Origin: Oscillospiraceae bacterium | GTDB lineage: Bacteria > Bacillota > Clostridia > Oscillospirales > Ruminococcaceae | DNA length: 44,532 nucleotides | Assembly (NCBI GenBank): GCA_017472965.1 | Contig: JAFUNR010000056.1 | Location: 1-44,532, forward strand | Direction: 5' to 3' | In this document: piece after piece, positions 33,987 through 42,181 of the stretch | Numbering within the stretch: position 1 is the stretch's first letter | Layout of the letters: each line of letters opens with the position of its first letter | Translations under genes and position numbers: made by a program | The notes under the pieces: model-generated | What the model was told of the DNA's origin: nothing | The model's database searches: none | What the model saw: only the letters and a program-made list of their open reading frames with translations

Positions 33987-35404
33987 ACGATATCATCCGC
34001 ATCAACGAAAAGGACAACGTTGCCGTAACGCTTTCCGGCACCGGCGAGATCCCCGCCGGCCACAAACTGGCGCTGCGGGATATCACCGCCGGCGACTATG
34101 TGATCAAATACGGCCAGATCATCGGCCGCGCCAAACAGGATATTCCCGCCGGTGCGTGGGTGCACACCCACAATGTGGCATCCCATCTGGATGAGGCGGT
34201 GGAATATCATTACAAATTTGCCGCCGACACCGTTGCGCCGCAGCCCGGCTTTTTTCAGGGCTATCCCCGCCAAAAGGGACGCGCCGGCATCCGCAACGAA
34301 ATTTACATCATTCCCACCGTGGGCTGTGTGAACAACGTGTGCATCCGGCTGGCCAAAGAGGCGCAGCAGTATGTGCACGGCAATCTGCACGGCATCTACG
34401 CACTGACCCATCAGTTCGGCTGCAGTCAGCTGGGCGAGGACAACGAAAACATCAAAAAGCTGCTGTGCGCCATCGCACTGAACCCCAACGCCGCCTTTGT
34501 ACTGATCGTCGGTCTGGGCTGTGAAAACAATACTCTTGCCGGGATGCAGGAATACCTTGCCCCCTTCGAACGGGACAACATCGTCAGCTTCAACTGTCAG
34601 GAGGTGGAGGATGAGCACACCTTCGGCATGGAGCTTCTGCGAAAGCTTGCCGACCGCGCTGCAGCGATGCAGCCGGAGCAGGTGCCGCTTTCCCAGCTGT
34701 GCATCGGGCTGAAATGCGGCGGCAGCGACGGTTACTCCGGCCTGACCGCCAATCCGCTGGTGGGCCGCATCTGCGACCGCGTGGTGGCCGCAGGCGGCAG
34801 TGCCATTCTGACCGAGGTGCCGGAGATGTTCGGCGCCGAGCAGCTGCTGATGAATAAATGCAAGGATGTGCCCACCTTTGAAAAGTACCGCAGCATGATC
34901 GAAAATTTCAAGCGGTACTACACCGATCAGGGCTTCCCCGTGTATGAAAATCCCAGTCCCGGCAACAAGGCCGGCGGCATCACCACACTGGAGGAGAAAT
35001 CGCTCGGCTGTATTGAAAAAGCAGGCTCCACCGCGCTGGTGGGCGTGCTGGATTACGGCGAGGTGCTGGCCGGCGGTGAACGGATCGAAGAAAACGGTGT
35101 CTTTGCGCTGAATGCGCCCGGCAACGATCTGATCGCCGCCACGGCGCTGGCCGCCAGCGGCTGTCAGCTTGTACTGTTCACCACCGGAAGGGGCACGCCG
35201 TTCTCCACCTTTGTGCCCACCATGAAGATCGCCACCAACGACCGTATCGCTGCCCACAAATCCGGCTGGATCGATCACAACGCCTATCCCATGGACGAGG
35301 ACGCACTGTATGAGCTGGTGATGCGCACCGCCTGCAACACCTACACCTGCAAAAGCGAGGATGTCCGCGAGATCGCTTTCTACAAAACGGGTGTGACGCT
35401 GTGA
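33983..35404 (+). CDS. uxaA: Altronate dehydratase
   Basis: 473 residues from a GTG start that overlaps the uxaB stop (GTGA) and has GGGGAGGAG 6 bases upstream; a longer ATG-started reading would run inside uxaB and has no family match. The first about 90 residues are the SAF domain (DIIRINEKDNVAVTLSGTGE ... HTHNVASHL); the rest is the UxaA catalytic region with GYPRQKGRAGIRNE, GCVNNVC and GLKCGGSDGYSG. It dehydrates D-altronate to 2-keto-3-deoxygluconate, probably with Fe2+. It ends the six-gene operon before a bidirectional terminator. Confidence 0.94.
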   Translation: MNDIIRINEKDNVAVTLSGTGEIPAGHKLALRDITAGDYVIKYGQIIGRAKQDIPAGAWVHTHNVASHLDEAVEYHYKFAADTVAPQPGFFQGYPRQKGRAGIRNEIYIIPTVGCVNNVCIRLAKEAQQYVHGNLHGIYALTHQFGCSQLGEDNENIKKLLCAIALNPNAAFVLIVGLGCENNTLAGMQEYLAPFERDNIVSFNCQEVEDEHTFGMELLRKLADRAAAMQPEQVPLSQLCIGLKCGGSDGYSGLTANPLVGRICDRVVAAGGSAILTEVPEMFGAEQLLMNKCKDVPTFEKYRSMIENFKRYYTDQGFPVYENPSPGNKAGGITTLEEKSLGCIEKAGSTALVGVLDYGEVLAGGERIEENGVFALNAPGNDLIAATALAASGCQLVLFTTGRGTPFSTFVPTMKIATNDRIAAHKSGWIDHNAYPMDEDALYELVMRTACNTYTCKSEDVREIAFYKTGVTL

Positions 35405-35420
35405 TCCTTTTGCCGCACGC

Positions 35421-35473
35421 AAAAACCGCCGCTTCGGGAAGTGTTTTCCCCACAAGCGGCGGTTTCGTTTTTG
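35421..35473. terminator. Bidirectional terminator between uxaA and folA
   Basis: AAACCGCCGCTT pairs with AAGCGGCGGTTT, with an internal GGGAA/TTCCC pair that extends the stem, and A- and T-runs on either side. It serves the converging uxaA operon and folA. Confidence 0.9.
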
Positions 35474-35486
35474 CAGATAAACAGGA

Positions 35487-36032
35487 TCACAGTGCGGCCA
35501 GCGGCTGTGTATTGGTATACCGGCAGATGCGAAACGGTACCCCCTCCTTCGTACTGACAAGGCTTTCCCCCGTGTGCGTAAGCTGCCATCCTGGTTCGGC
35601 ATCCAGATCGGGACAGAAGCTTTCCGCAGGCATCTGCAGCTCCATTCTGGTGATCCACGCACCGGTACAATAGGGCAACAGCTGCCGGTACACCTGTCCG
35701 CCGCCGATCACATACACCTGCGGCATGCTTTCGCCCGCAGCGATGCGCTCCACCGCGATATCTGCCGCAGCACGCAGCGCTTGCGCCGCACTGTGTACCA
35801 CACACGCGCCCGCACAGGTGTATTCCGGATTTCTGCTGAGCACGATATTATTCCGCCCCTTCAGCGGCCGTGCATCCGGCAAAGCTTCCAGCGTGGCGCG
35901 GCCCATAATGACGATCGCTCCCGCCGTCATGGTACGGAAGAAAGCCATATCCTCAGGCAGGCTGCACAGCATGCCGCCGTTTGCCCCGATGCCCCAATCC
36001 TTTGTCACCGCTGCGATCAGATTCAATTCCAT
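35487..36032 (-). CDS. folA: Dihydrofolate reductase
   Basis: 181 residues. Reduces dihydrofolate to tetrahydrofolate with NADPH. Family blocks: NLIAAVTKDWGIGANGGMLCSLPEDM at the N-terminus, then IVIMGRATLEALP (NADPH site) and VYVIGGGQVYRQLLP, followed by the typical C-terminal strands. The normal catalytic Asp/Glu lies at LPEDM. Slightly longer than the common 160 residues, but within range. CGGGAGG precedes the ATG by 6 bases, and a clear promoter lies upstream. No thyA neighbour. Confidence 0.95.
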   Translation of the reverse strand: MELNLIAAVTKDWGIGANGGMLCSLPEDMAFFRTMTAGAIVIMGRATLEALPDARPLKGRNNIVLSRNPEYTCAGACVVHSAAQALRAAADIAVERIAAGESMPQVYVIGGGQVYRQLLPYCTGAWITRMELQMPAESFCPDLDAEPGWQLTHTGESLVSTKEGVPFRICRYTNTQPLAAL

Positions 36033-36078
36033 ATTTTTCCTCCCGAATGCCGGCGCTCCGGCCTACATCTCTATTTTC

Positions 36079-36107
36079 ATTATAGCGGATAAAATCCGTG
36101 AAAGCAA
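36079..36107 (-). promoter_or_regulatory. Promoter of folA
   Basis: Minus strand: -35 TTGCTT (complement of 36102-36107), 17-base spacer, consensus -10 TATAAT (complement of 36079-36084). Confidence 0.82.
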
Positions 36108-36127
36108 TGCTCTGTTCCCGCTTTTGC

Positions 36128-36156
36128 TTGCACTGTTTTTTCGAGTGTGTTATACT
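36128..36156 (+). promoter_or_regulatory. Promoter of the glycosyltransferase operon
   Basis: -35 TTGCAC at 36128-36133, 17-base spacer, -10 TATACT at 36151-36156. Divergent from, and 21 bases away from, the folA -35. Confidence 0.82.
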
Positions 36157-36195
36157 GATACAAATAAACATCACTGTTATCAAGGAGGTCTCCTT

Positions 36196-37140
36196 ATGTC
36201 CACGATTTCTGTTGTTGTTCCCTGCTACAATGAAGCGGCCGTTCTTGATCTTTTTTACGAGCGGATCACCGCTGTCGCGGCCGGTATGCCCGTTGATTTC
36301 GAATTTCTGTTTATCGATGACGGTTCCCGGGATGGAACGCTGCAGGTTATCAAGCGACTGCGTGAAAAGGATACGCGAGTAAGGTATGTCTCCTTCTCCC
36401 GCAATTTCGGCAAGGAATCCGGCATTTTTGCAGGTCTGGAAAACGCCACAGGCGATTATGTTGCTGTAATGGATGCCGATTTGCAGGATCCGCCTGAGCT
36501 GCTGCCCGAAATGTATGCTGCGCTGACACAGGAGGATTTCGACTGCGCCCGCACCCGCCGTGTGGACCGCAAGGGCGAGCCTCCCATCCGCAGCGCTTTT
36601 GCCCGTCTTTTTTACCGGCTCATCAACCGGATCTCCAAAGCGGAGATCGTGGACGGCGCACGCGACTTCCAGCTGATGAAGCGCAAGGTCGTGGATGCCG
36701 TGCTTGCCATGGGAGAATACAACCGTTTTTCCAAGGGCATCTTCGGTTGGGTCGGTTACCGAACCAAATGGATGGAATTTGAAAATGTGGAACGGGCTGC
36801 CGGTGAAACCAAGTGGAATTTCTGGTCGCTGATGCTGTATGCCATCGACGGCATCATCGCTTTCTCCACCGCACCGCTGGTCATCTCCTCTCTTTTGGGA
36901 ATGCTGCTTTGCCTCCTTGCTTTTGTCATGATCCTTGTCATCATCATCCGGACACTGGTATTCGGCGACCCCACCAGCGGCTGGCCCTCGCTGGTCTGCA
37001 TCCTTTTGATGGTCAGCGGCATTCAGCTGCTGTGCATCGGCATCCTTGGACAATATCTTTCCAAAACCTATCTGGAAACCAAACGCCGCCCTCTGTATCT
37101 GATCCGCGAAGCCGAACTGAAAGAACGCTCTGTGCACTGA
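36196..37140 (+). CDS. GtrB/DPM1-like family 2 glycosyltransferase
   Basis: 314 residues from the ATG at 36196, which has AAGGAGG 8 bases upstream; a longer in-frame start would run across the divergent folA promoter. Cytoplasmic GT-A domain: SVVVPCYNEA at the start, FIDDGSRDGT, and the metal-binding DADLQDPPE. Two C-terminal membrane spans (about 230-260 and 270-295). Known relatives transfer glucose or another sugar from a nucleotide donor to undecaprenyl phosphate for cell-surface decoration. The next gene encodes a large multi-span protein that could be the acceptor-side transferase; sugar and target unknown. Confidence 0.92.
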   Translation: MSTISVVVPCYNEAAVLDLFYERITAVAAGMPVDFEFLFIDDGSRDGTLQVIKRLREKDTRVRYVSFSRNFGKESGIFAGLENATGDYVAVMDADLQDPPELLPEMYAALTQEDFDCARTRRVDRKGEPPIRSAFARLFYRLINRISKAEIVDGARDFQLMKRKVVDAVLAMGEYNRFSKGIFGWVGYRTKWMEFENVERAAGETKWNFWSLMLYAIDGIIAFSTAPLVISSLLGMLLCLLAFVMILVIIIRTLVFGDPTSGWPSLVCILLMVSGIQLLCIGILGQYLSKTYLETKRRPLYLIREAELKERSVH

Positions 37141-37180
37141 GCTCCAGCCGGACAAAATCAAAAACCGGAGGAAATTCATT

Positions 37181-38932
37181 TTGATCTCACTTCCCAGTAA
37201 AAAGACAGCTGCTGCCACTGTCCGCAAATTCTGCTGCGGCGCCGCACTGGGCGCACTGGTTTTTGTGGCCATATACGGCTTTGCCACACTGAACCCCACC
37301 TATGACAGCTGGATCCGCTGCGGCTATGTGGAACAGGATGTGCTGCAGCACTATGCCGCATGGCAGTATCTGCGCAATGCCTCCTGGCAGCTTCCGCTGA
37401 CATGGCTGGACAATGCCGCTTCCCCCACCGGCACAGCCGCCGCGTGGGGCGATCCTTTGCCGTGGGCCGCGCTTTTCTTCAAGCTTCTTTCGCCCATCCT
37501 GCCGGCCACCTTTCAGTATATCGGCATTGTCAGCCTGCTGCACTATATGCTGCAGGGCGGCTTCGCCTGGCTGCTGGTGGATCTGTTTGACAGCCGCATC
37601 GGTGTCTGCATCCCGTCCACGCTGCTTTTCTGCGCATGGCCCGTGCTCATTGAGCGCACTTTCCGCCACACCTCGCTTTCCGCCCAGTGGCTGATTTTGT
37701 GGATGCTGTATCTGTATTTCACCGCCCGCTGTCAGAAGCGGCTGCCCTGGTTCAGCTGGTGCATCCTGTTCGGGCTGATCCCCGGCATCCACGCCTACTA
37801 TCTGCCCATGGCTTTCGGTTTGTTGTGTGCTTCAGCGCTGGAATATCTGCTGCGCACCCGAAAGCTGCTGCCGCCCGTGCTGCTGGCGGGGGGCTGTATT
37901 GGTCTGACGCTTTGCTGTGCCCGTGTGCTGGGTGTAATTATGCCCAACATCACCACTGTAGGCGACGGTTACGGTGTGTATTCCATGAATCTGAATGCCC
38001 CGTTCAATCCATCCAGTATGGATCTTTACACTGTCTCCGGCAAGCTGGACTGGTCATTGCTTCTGCCTCAGCTGGCTCAGATCCAGCGGCAGTATGACGG
38101 CTTTAACTACCTTGGCCTGGGTGTTCTGCTGGGACTGGCGGCTGCACTTGTGTACGGTGTCATCCTGCTGATCCGCCGCGGCCCCGGAGCTGCGCTTACC
38201 CGGCTGCTGCGCTCTCTGTGGGATCACATCGGTCTGGTGATCGCCAGCGTGGTGTTCACTGTTTTTGCAGCCTCTCACATCATGTACTGGGGCGAAACGC
38301 TGCTGTGCCGCATTCCGCTGCCCGAAAGCATCTGGGCCTTTCTGGGTACTTTCCGCGCTTCGGGGCGTATTTTCTGGCCGGTCGGCTACACACTGGCATT
38401 GGGTGTCATCGTTTTCATCGCCCGTATGCTGCCGAAGGAAGGACGCGGCAAACATCTTGCCGTACTGGCGCTGTGCTTTCTTCTGGCAGTACAGCTTGCC
38501 GATCTGGGCGGTGTTCTCTCTTACAAGGCCGCTCATTTCCGCACCGGCGGGCAGCTTGTCCCCACCAGCGAATTCGAAACCCAAAAGGCGGAGCAGCTTA
38601 TTTCCTCTGCAGATGAAGTACGCTGTCTTGGCCGGCTGATGTATTATGATCTGGCAGAGAGCCTGATCCGGTATAATCCGGATATCCGGACGGATATCGC
38701 GTTCTTCACCCACGGCAACTACGGCATGGTGCTGCTGCGATACGAGGACAGTCTGGCGCAGCTGCAAGGCGGCGCACCCATTGCAGAGGATGTGCTGTAC
38801 ATCGCCTGCGACCGGGAAACCTGCGATGCTGTGCTTGCCGCTGCTCACGAGGATGTTGTTGCGTGGCAGATCGAGAACTTCTATTTCTTCGGTGTGGCAG
38901 CCGAAGGCCGTCCCGCGCCCGATTATACCTGA
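37181..38932 (+). CDS. Multi-span membrane protein, probable GT-C-like glycosyltransferase (DUF6311-like)
   Basis: 583 residues from a TTG start that has CGGAGG about 9 bases upstream. Around ten or more hydrophobic segments, with a large extracytoplasmic C-terminal part (about 450-583). The WIRCGYVEQDVLQHYAAWQYLRN loop after the first span and DNAASPTGTAAAWGDPLPW resemble the GT-C/DUF6311 layout, in which an acidic residue in the first loop acts on a lipid-linked sugar. Recognised only at fold level. It follows the GtrB-like transferase by 40 bases, consistent with a lipid-carrier glucosyl-type surface modification pair. Confidence 0.72.
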   Translation: MISLPSKKTAAATVRKFCCGAALGALVFVAIYGFATLNPTYDSWIRCGYVEQDVLQHYAAWQYLRNASWQLPLTWLDNAASPTGTAAAWGDPLPWAALFFKLLSPILPATFQYIGIVSLLHYMLQGGFAWLLVDLFDSRIGVCIPSTLLFCAWPVLIERTFRHTSLSAQWLILWMLYLYFTARCQKRLPWFSWCILFGLIPGIHAYYLPMAFGLLCASALEYLLRTRKLLPPVLLAGGCIGLTLCCARVLGVIMPNITTVGDGYGVYSMNLNAPFNPSSMDLYTVSGKLDWSLLLPQLAQIQRQYDGFNYLGLGVLLGLAAALVYGVILLIRRGPGAALTRLLRSLWDHIGLVIASVVFTVFAASHIMYWGETLLCRIPLPESIWAFLGTFRASGRIFWPVGYTLALGVIVFIARMLPKEGRGKHLAVLALCFLLAVQLADLGGVLSYKAAHFRTGGQLVPTSEFETQKAEQLISSADEVRCLGRLMYYDLAESLIRYNPDIRTDIAFFTHGNYGMVLLRYEDSLAQLQGGAPIAEDVLYIACDRETCDAVLAAAHEDVVAWQIENFYFFGVAAEGRPAPDYT

Positions 38933-38983
38933 CCGTCTGCCCTGCTTCACCCGATCCGGTCTGTGCAAAACAAGGAGGACCTT

Positions 38984-39643
38984 ATGCGATACACCCATAT
39001 CTTTTTCGATCTGGACGGCACTCTGCTGAATACTGCGCCCGGCATCAAGCATTCCTACCAGTACGCCCTGTGCCAGCTTGGGCTGCCGGTACTGGCTGAG
39101 GATGAGCTGGACTTCGTCATCGGTCCGCCGCTTTTCTGGGTCTTTCACGAAGCACTGGGCTGCGATGAGGCCACCGCTCAGCGCGGCGTGGATCTTTACC
39201 GCGAATTCTACCGTCCCACCGGCATGTGGGAATGCTCTCCCTATGAAGGCATCCCCGAGCTGCTGCACGCACTGCACGCCGCCGGTATCCGGCTAGGCAT
39301 CGTGACCGGCAAGACGCAGGAATTCGCCACAAAGCTGGCGGAGCATTTCGGCCTTGCGGAGCTTTTCGATGTGATCATCGGCACCACCTTTACCGACAAG
39401 ACCGCCGACAAAAAGCAGATGCTGGAAAAGGCCTTTGCCCTGTGCGGGCTGGATGAAACCACAAAAACCGGCGCGCTGATGGTGGGTGACCGCTGCTTTG
39501 ATATCGATGGCGCCAACGATGCCGGCATTGACAGCATGGGGGTTCTGTACGGCTTCGGCTCCCGTGAAGAACTGACCGCCAGCGGCGCCACCCATCTGGT
39601 GCAAAGCGCGGCCGAAGCACAGGCGCTGCTGCTGAACGGCTGA
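38984..39643 (+). CDS. HAD-superfamily phosphatase (phosphoglycolate-phosphatase type)
   Basis: 219 residues from the ATG at 38984, with AAGGAGG 7 bases upstream. Motif I FFDLDGTLLNT (Asp nucleophile and Asp acid), motif II VTGKT, Lys motif and motif IV GDRCFDIDGAND are all present, with an alpha-helical cap between about 20 and 85. Substrate in this family ranges from phosphoglycolate to sugar phosphates. It is the last gene of the glycosyltransferase unit, 51 bases after the membrane protein. Confidence 0.92.
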   Translation: MRYTHIFFDLDGTLLNTAPGIKHSYQYALCQLGLPVLAEDELDFVIGPPLFWVFHEALGCDEATAQRGVDLYREFYRPTGMWECSPYEGIPELLHALHAAGIRLGIVTGKTQEFATKLAEHFGLAELFDVIIGTTFTDKTADKKQMLEKAFALCGLDETTKTGALMVGDRCFDIDGANDAGIDSMGVLYGFGSREELTASGATHLVQSAAEAQALLLNG

Positions 39644-39670
39644 TCGGTTCTCCTGTAAATATTTCAACAA

Positions 39671-39725
39671 AAAAATGCCCCGCGGCTGTGAAAGCGCTTC
39701 ACCGCTGCAGGGCATTTATCTTTTC
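39671..39725. terminator. Bidirectional terminator between HAD phosphatase and YitT genes
   Basis: AAATGCCC pairs with GGGCATTT and an inner stem forms around GAAAGCGCTTC. T-runs flank both sides, so it can serve both converging genes. Confidence 0.85.
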
Positions 39726-39764
39726 TCTGGCAGGCTGTATGCCGCCCTATTGTATGTACAAAAC

Positions 39765-40634
39765 TCATTTATGGAACCGACCGAACACCTCATTCACCTT
39801 GGTAAAGCTGGTAAAGGTATCCGGATAGCTGCGCAGCAGACGGATCATCTCGCTGACATGGCGTTTGCGCACAATGCAGATCAGGATCTTGCGGCCGGAG
39901 CGGGTGTACATACCCTCCCCCTCCACCATGGTAACACCGTGGCGCGATCGGGACATGATCTCCTGTGCCAGCTCTTCGGCATGGTCGGTGACGATCTCAA
40001 AGCGGTAGCCGGTTTTAACGCCCTTGATGGCTTCATCCACCACCGTATTGGCAATGAACAGGTTGATCAGGGTGCACAGCGCCGGCTCGATACGGCAGCC
40101 GTACACCACAAAAACCACCGCCACCACGGCGCTGTCCATGGCAAAGGCCAGCCATGCGGCATTGGCAGCGGGATGCGCCCGCTTGATGAGCGCAGAAATG
40201 GCATAGGTGCCGCCGGATGCACCGAAGTGACGCAGCATCAGCGCATAGCCCGCACCGGATACCACACCCGCGCCGATGGCGGCAAAGATCAGGTTGGTAT
40301 GGGTTTCGTAGTAGGGAAAGCTGACGGCCTCCAGCACTTCAAACATCAGCGACTGCGCCAGCAGATAGATGCTGAGATACACACCCAGCTTGCGGTCAAC
40401 AAAAACAGACATCGCCGCAAAAAGCGGCAGATTGAAAGCCAGCAGCAGCAGGCTTTTACTGATATGGATCAAATCGGAGAGCACAAATGCAATGCCGCTG
40501 ATACCGCCGGGATAAAAATCATTGAAGTTGGCAAAATAATGCAGACCCACTGCCACCAGTGCGCCTGCCAGCACCGCAGTCCCCAGATCTGCGAAAAAGT
40601 TTTTCAATTTCTGTTGGCTTTTTGTTGCGTTCAT
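39765..40634 (-). CDS. YitT-family membrane protein
   Basis: 289 residues from the ATG at the complement of 40632-40634, chosen because the region upstream has no family resemblance and carries the promoter. Five to six membrane spans in the first about 185 residues, with FYPGGISGIAFVLSD typical of YitT, then a cytoplasmic DUF2179 domain (YRFEIVTDHAEELAQEIM onward). Function of the family is not established. Weak ribosome site (AGGGACGG). The gene converges with the HAD phosphatase and diverges from degV. Confidence 0.93.
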   Translation of the reverse strand: MNATKSQQKLKNFFADLGTAVLAGALVAVGLHYFANFNDFYPGGISGIAFVLSDLIHISKSLLLLAFNLPLFAAMSVFVDRKLGVYLSIYLLAQSLMFEVLEAVSFPYYETHTNLIFAAIGAGVVSGAGYALMLRHFGASGGTYAISALIKRAHPAANAAWLAFAMDSAVVAVVFVVYGCRIEPALCTLINLFIANTVVDEAIKGVKTGYRFEIVTDHAEELAQEIMSRSRHGVTMVEGEGMYTRSGRKILICIVRKRHVSEMIRLLRSYPDTFTSFTKVNEVFGRFHK

Positions 40635-40677
40635 CCTGTACCGTCCCTGTCTGTTTTTCGCTTTTTTCTTTTGATTT

Positions 40678-40706
40678 ATCATAACACACACCGTGTCCAA
40701 ATGCAA
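40678..40706 (-). promoter_or_regulatory. Promoter of the YitT-family gene
   Basis: Minus strand: -35 TTGCAT (complement of 40701-40706), 17-base spacer, -10 TATGAT (complement of 40678-40683), 44 bases before the start codon. Confidence 0.8.
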
Positions 40707-40770
40707 GAAAAAGCCCCTCAATGCCGTATACTTCCCCCATAAGCGCTTCTGCTTGCCGCACACGGTTTCG

Positions 40771-40799
40771 TTGACTTTATCCATGGAATATGGTATAGT
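40771..40799 (+). promoter_or_regulatory. Promoter of the degV-type gene
   Basis: -35 TTGACT at 40771-40776, 17-base spacer, -10 TATAGT at 40794-40799. Confidence 0.82.
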
Positions 40800-40861
40800 A
40801 ATTGCGATATTGAGCCTGTTTTTCCGGCACAATGAAGCAAATATATTCACGGGAGGCCACC

Positions 40862-41716
40862 ATGCAAAAAATCGCCGTCGTCACTGACAGCAACAGCGGT
40901 ATCCGACCCGAGGAAGCCAAAGAACTGGGGATCGGTCTGATTCCCATGCCCATCTACTTGAATGATAAGCTCTATTTTGAAAATCTGACCCTGCACCACT
41001 CGGAATTTTATGAAAAGCTGCGTGCCGATGCAGATGTTCGCACTTCTCAGCCATTCCCCGCCGATCTGACCGAGCTGTGGGGCCAGCTGCTGGAAAAAGC
41101 CGACGCCGTGGTGTATATTCCTATGTCCAGCGGACTTTCCGGCTCCTGCGAGGTGGCGAAAGCGCTGGCTGCCGAGGAATTCCCCGGACGGGTATTTGTG
41201 GCAGATAACCGCCGCATCTCCGTTTCGCAGCGCCAGTCGGTCCTGGAAGCTCTTGCTTTGGCCGAACAGGGCATGGCTGCTGCCGCCATTGTCCAAAAAC
41301 TGGAAGCCGAATCGCTGAACGCCGGCATCTATATTGCCGTCAGCACCATGAAATACCTGAAAAAGGGCGGGCGTGTCACCCCCGCCGCCGCAGCCGTTGC
41401 CGCCGCGCTGAACCTGAAGCCGGTGCTGCAGATCCAGGGCGACAAGCTGGATGCCTACAAAAAGGTGCGCGGCATGGAGGCCGCCTGTACCGCCATGCTG
41501 GATGCGCTGCACACCGAGCTGGAAGGGCGCTTTGCCGGTCAGAAAGTACGACTTTACGCTGCCTACACCGGCGATGATGGTGCGGCAGAGCCGTGGCTGC
41601 AGCGTGTGCGCGAGGCTTTCCCCGGACAGGATATCGGGTGTTATCCCCTGCCGCTGAGCGTCTCCTGCCATCTGGGCGAGGGTGCTCTGGGCGTAGGTGT
41701 TGTCAAATGTATCTGA
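40862..41716 (+). CDS. DegV-family fatty-acid-binding protein
   Basis: 284 residues from the ATG at 40862, with GGGAGG 6 bases upstream. DegV proteins bind a fatty acid between two domains and, in Gram-positive bacteria, can serve as FakB that presents it to the kinase FakA. Signatures: KIAVVTDSNSGI at the N-terminus, TSQPFPADL, IPMSSGLSGSCEVA, and the C-terminal GEGALGVGVV. No fakA neighbour, which is usual. It has its own promoter and terminator. Confidence 0.93.
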   Translation: MQKIAVVTDSNSGIRPEEAKELGIGLIPMPIYLNDKLYFENLTLHHSEFYEKLRADADVRTSQPFPADLTELWGQLLEKADAVVYIPMSSGLSGSCEVAKALAAEEFPGRVFVADNRRISVSQRQSVLEALALAEQGMAAAAIVQKLEAESLNAGIYIAVSTMKYLKKGGRVTPAAAAVAAALNLKPVLQIQGDKLDAYKKVRGMEAACTAMLDALHTELEGRFAGQKVRLYAAYTGDDGAAEPWLQRVREAFPGQDIGCYPLPLSVSCHLGEGALGVGVVKCI

Positions 41717-41722
41717 GTTTTG

Positions 41723-41757
41723 CGGCTCCGCTTTTCCAGCGGGGCCGTTTCTTTTTA
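41723..41757 (+). terminator. Intrinsic terminator after degV-type gene
   Basis: CGGCTCCGC pairs with GCGGGGCCG (one mismatch position) around TTTTCCA, followed by TTTCTTTTT. Confidence 0.88.
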
Positions 41758-41799
41758 TTCTATGTCACCCCTGTCCGCAAAACCCTGCACAGATTTTTC

Positions 41800-41827
41800 T
41801 TGACAATTTCGCATACTGTGCTATACT
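41800..41827 (+). promoter_or_regulatory. Promoter of the csoR-type/ATPase operon
   Basis: Consensus -35 TTGACA at 41800-41805, 16-base spacer, -10 TATACT at 41822-41827. The palindromic operator begins 17 bases downstream, around the transcription start and early leader. Confidence 0.85.
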
Positions 41828-41843
41828 GAAAGCAAAGAAATTT

Positions 41844-41860
41844 ATACCCCCCGGGGGTAT
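41844..41860. promoter_or_regulatory. CsoR-type palindromic operator
   Basis: ATACCCCCCGGGGGTAT is a perfect palindrome with 8-base arms around one central base. G/C-run palindromes bounded by TA are what CsoR/RcnR-family repressors bind. It lies between the promoter and the repressor start codon, so it should autoregulate the operon. Confidence 0.85.
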
Positions 41861-41879
41861 GCAAAAAGGAGCGATAACC

Positions 41880-42164
41880 ATGACTGAACGGCATACATGC
41901 GCCCATTCCGCCGATGTGATGCGGCGGCTTTCCCGCATTGAAGGGCAGATCAAGGGCATCAAGGAGATGGTGAGCGACGGCCGCCACTGTGAGGAGCTGC
42001 TGACCCAGCTTTCCGCGGTGAGCAGTGCCGTGACACAGGTTGCCCGCGTGATTTTGACCGAGCATCTGGAGCATTGCATCGCCGAGGGCTTTGCAAACAA
42101 CGACGAGGAGGGCGTGCTGCAGAGTCTGGAGCAGGCCGTTGACCAGTTTGCCAAGCTGAAATAA
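41880..42164 (+). CDS. CsoR/FrmR-family metal-sensing repressor
   Basis: 94 residues from the ATG at 41880, with AAAAGGAGCG upstream. All-helical repressor of the CsoR family: DVMRRLSRIEGQIKGIKEMV then GRHCEELLTQLSAVSSAV, with the first Cys near residue 37, and the His-x2-Cys pair in EHLEHC. This Cys-His-Cys set is the copper-binding triad of CsoR; RcnR and FrmR have different sets. An N-terminal HTCAH adds further metal-type ligands. It lies 17 bases before the P1B ATPase. Its most likely ligand from residues is Cu(I), but the ATPase points to Zn/Cd; this remains unresolved. Confidence 0.93.
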   Translation: MTERHTCAHSADVMRRLSRIEGQIKGIKEMVSDGRHCEELLTQLSAVSSAVTQVARVILTEHLEHCIAEGFANNDEEGVLQSLEQAVDQFAKLK

Positions 42165-42181
42165 GGAAAGAGGGCTTTTTC

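Noticed and set aside
39690-39705. Catabolite-repression (cre-like) site TGAAAGCGCTTCA
   Set aside because: It is the inner stem of a bidirectional terminator between converging genes, is one base short of the cre consensus, and is far from any promoter.
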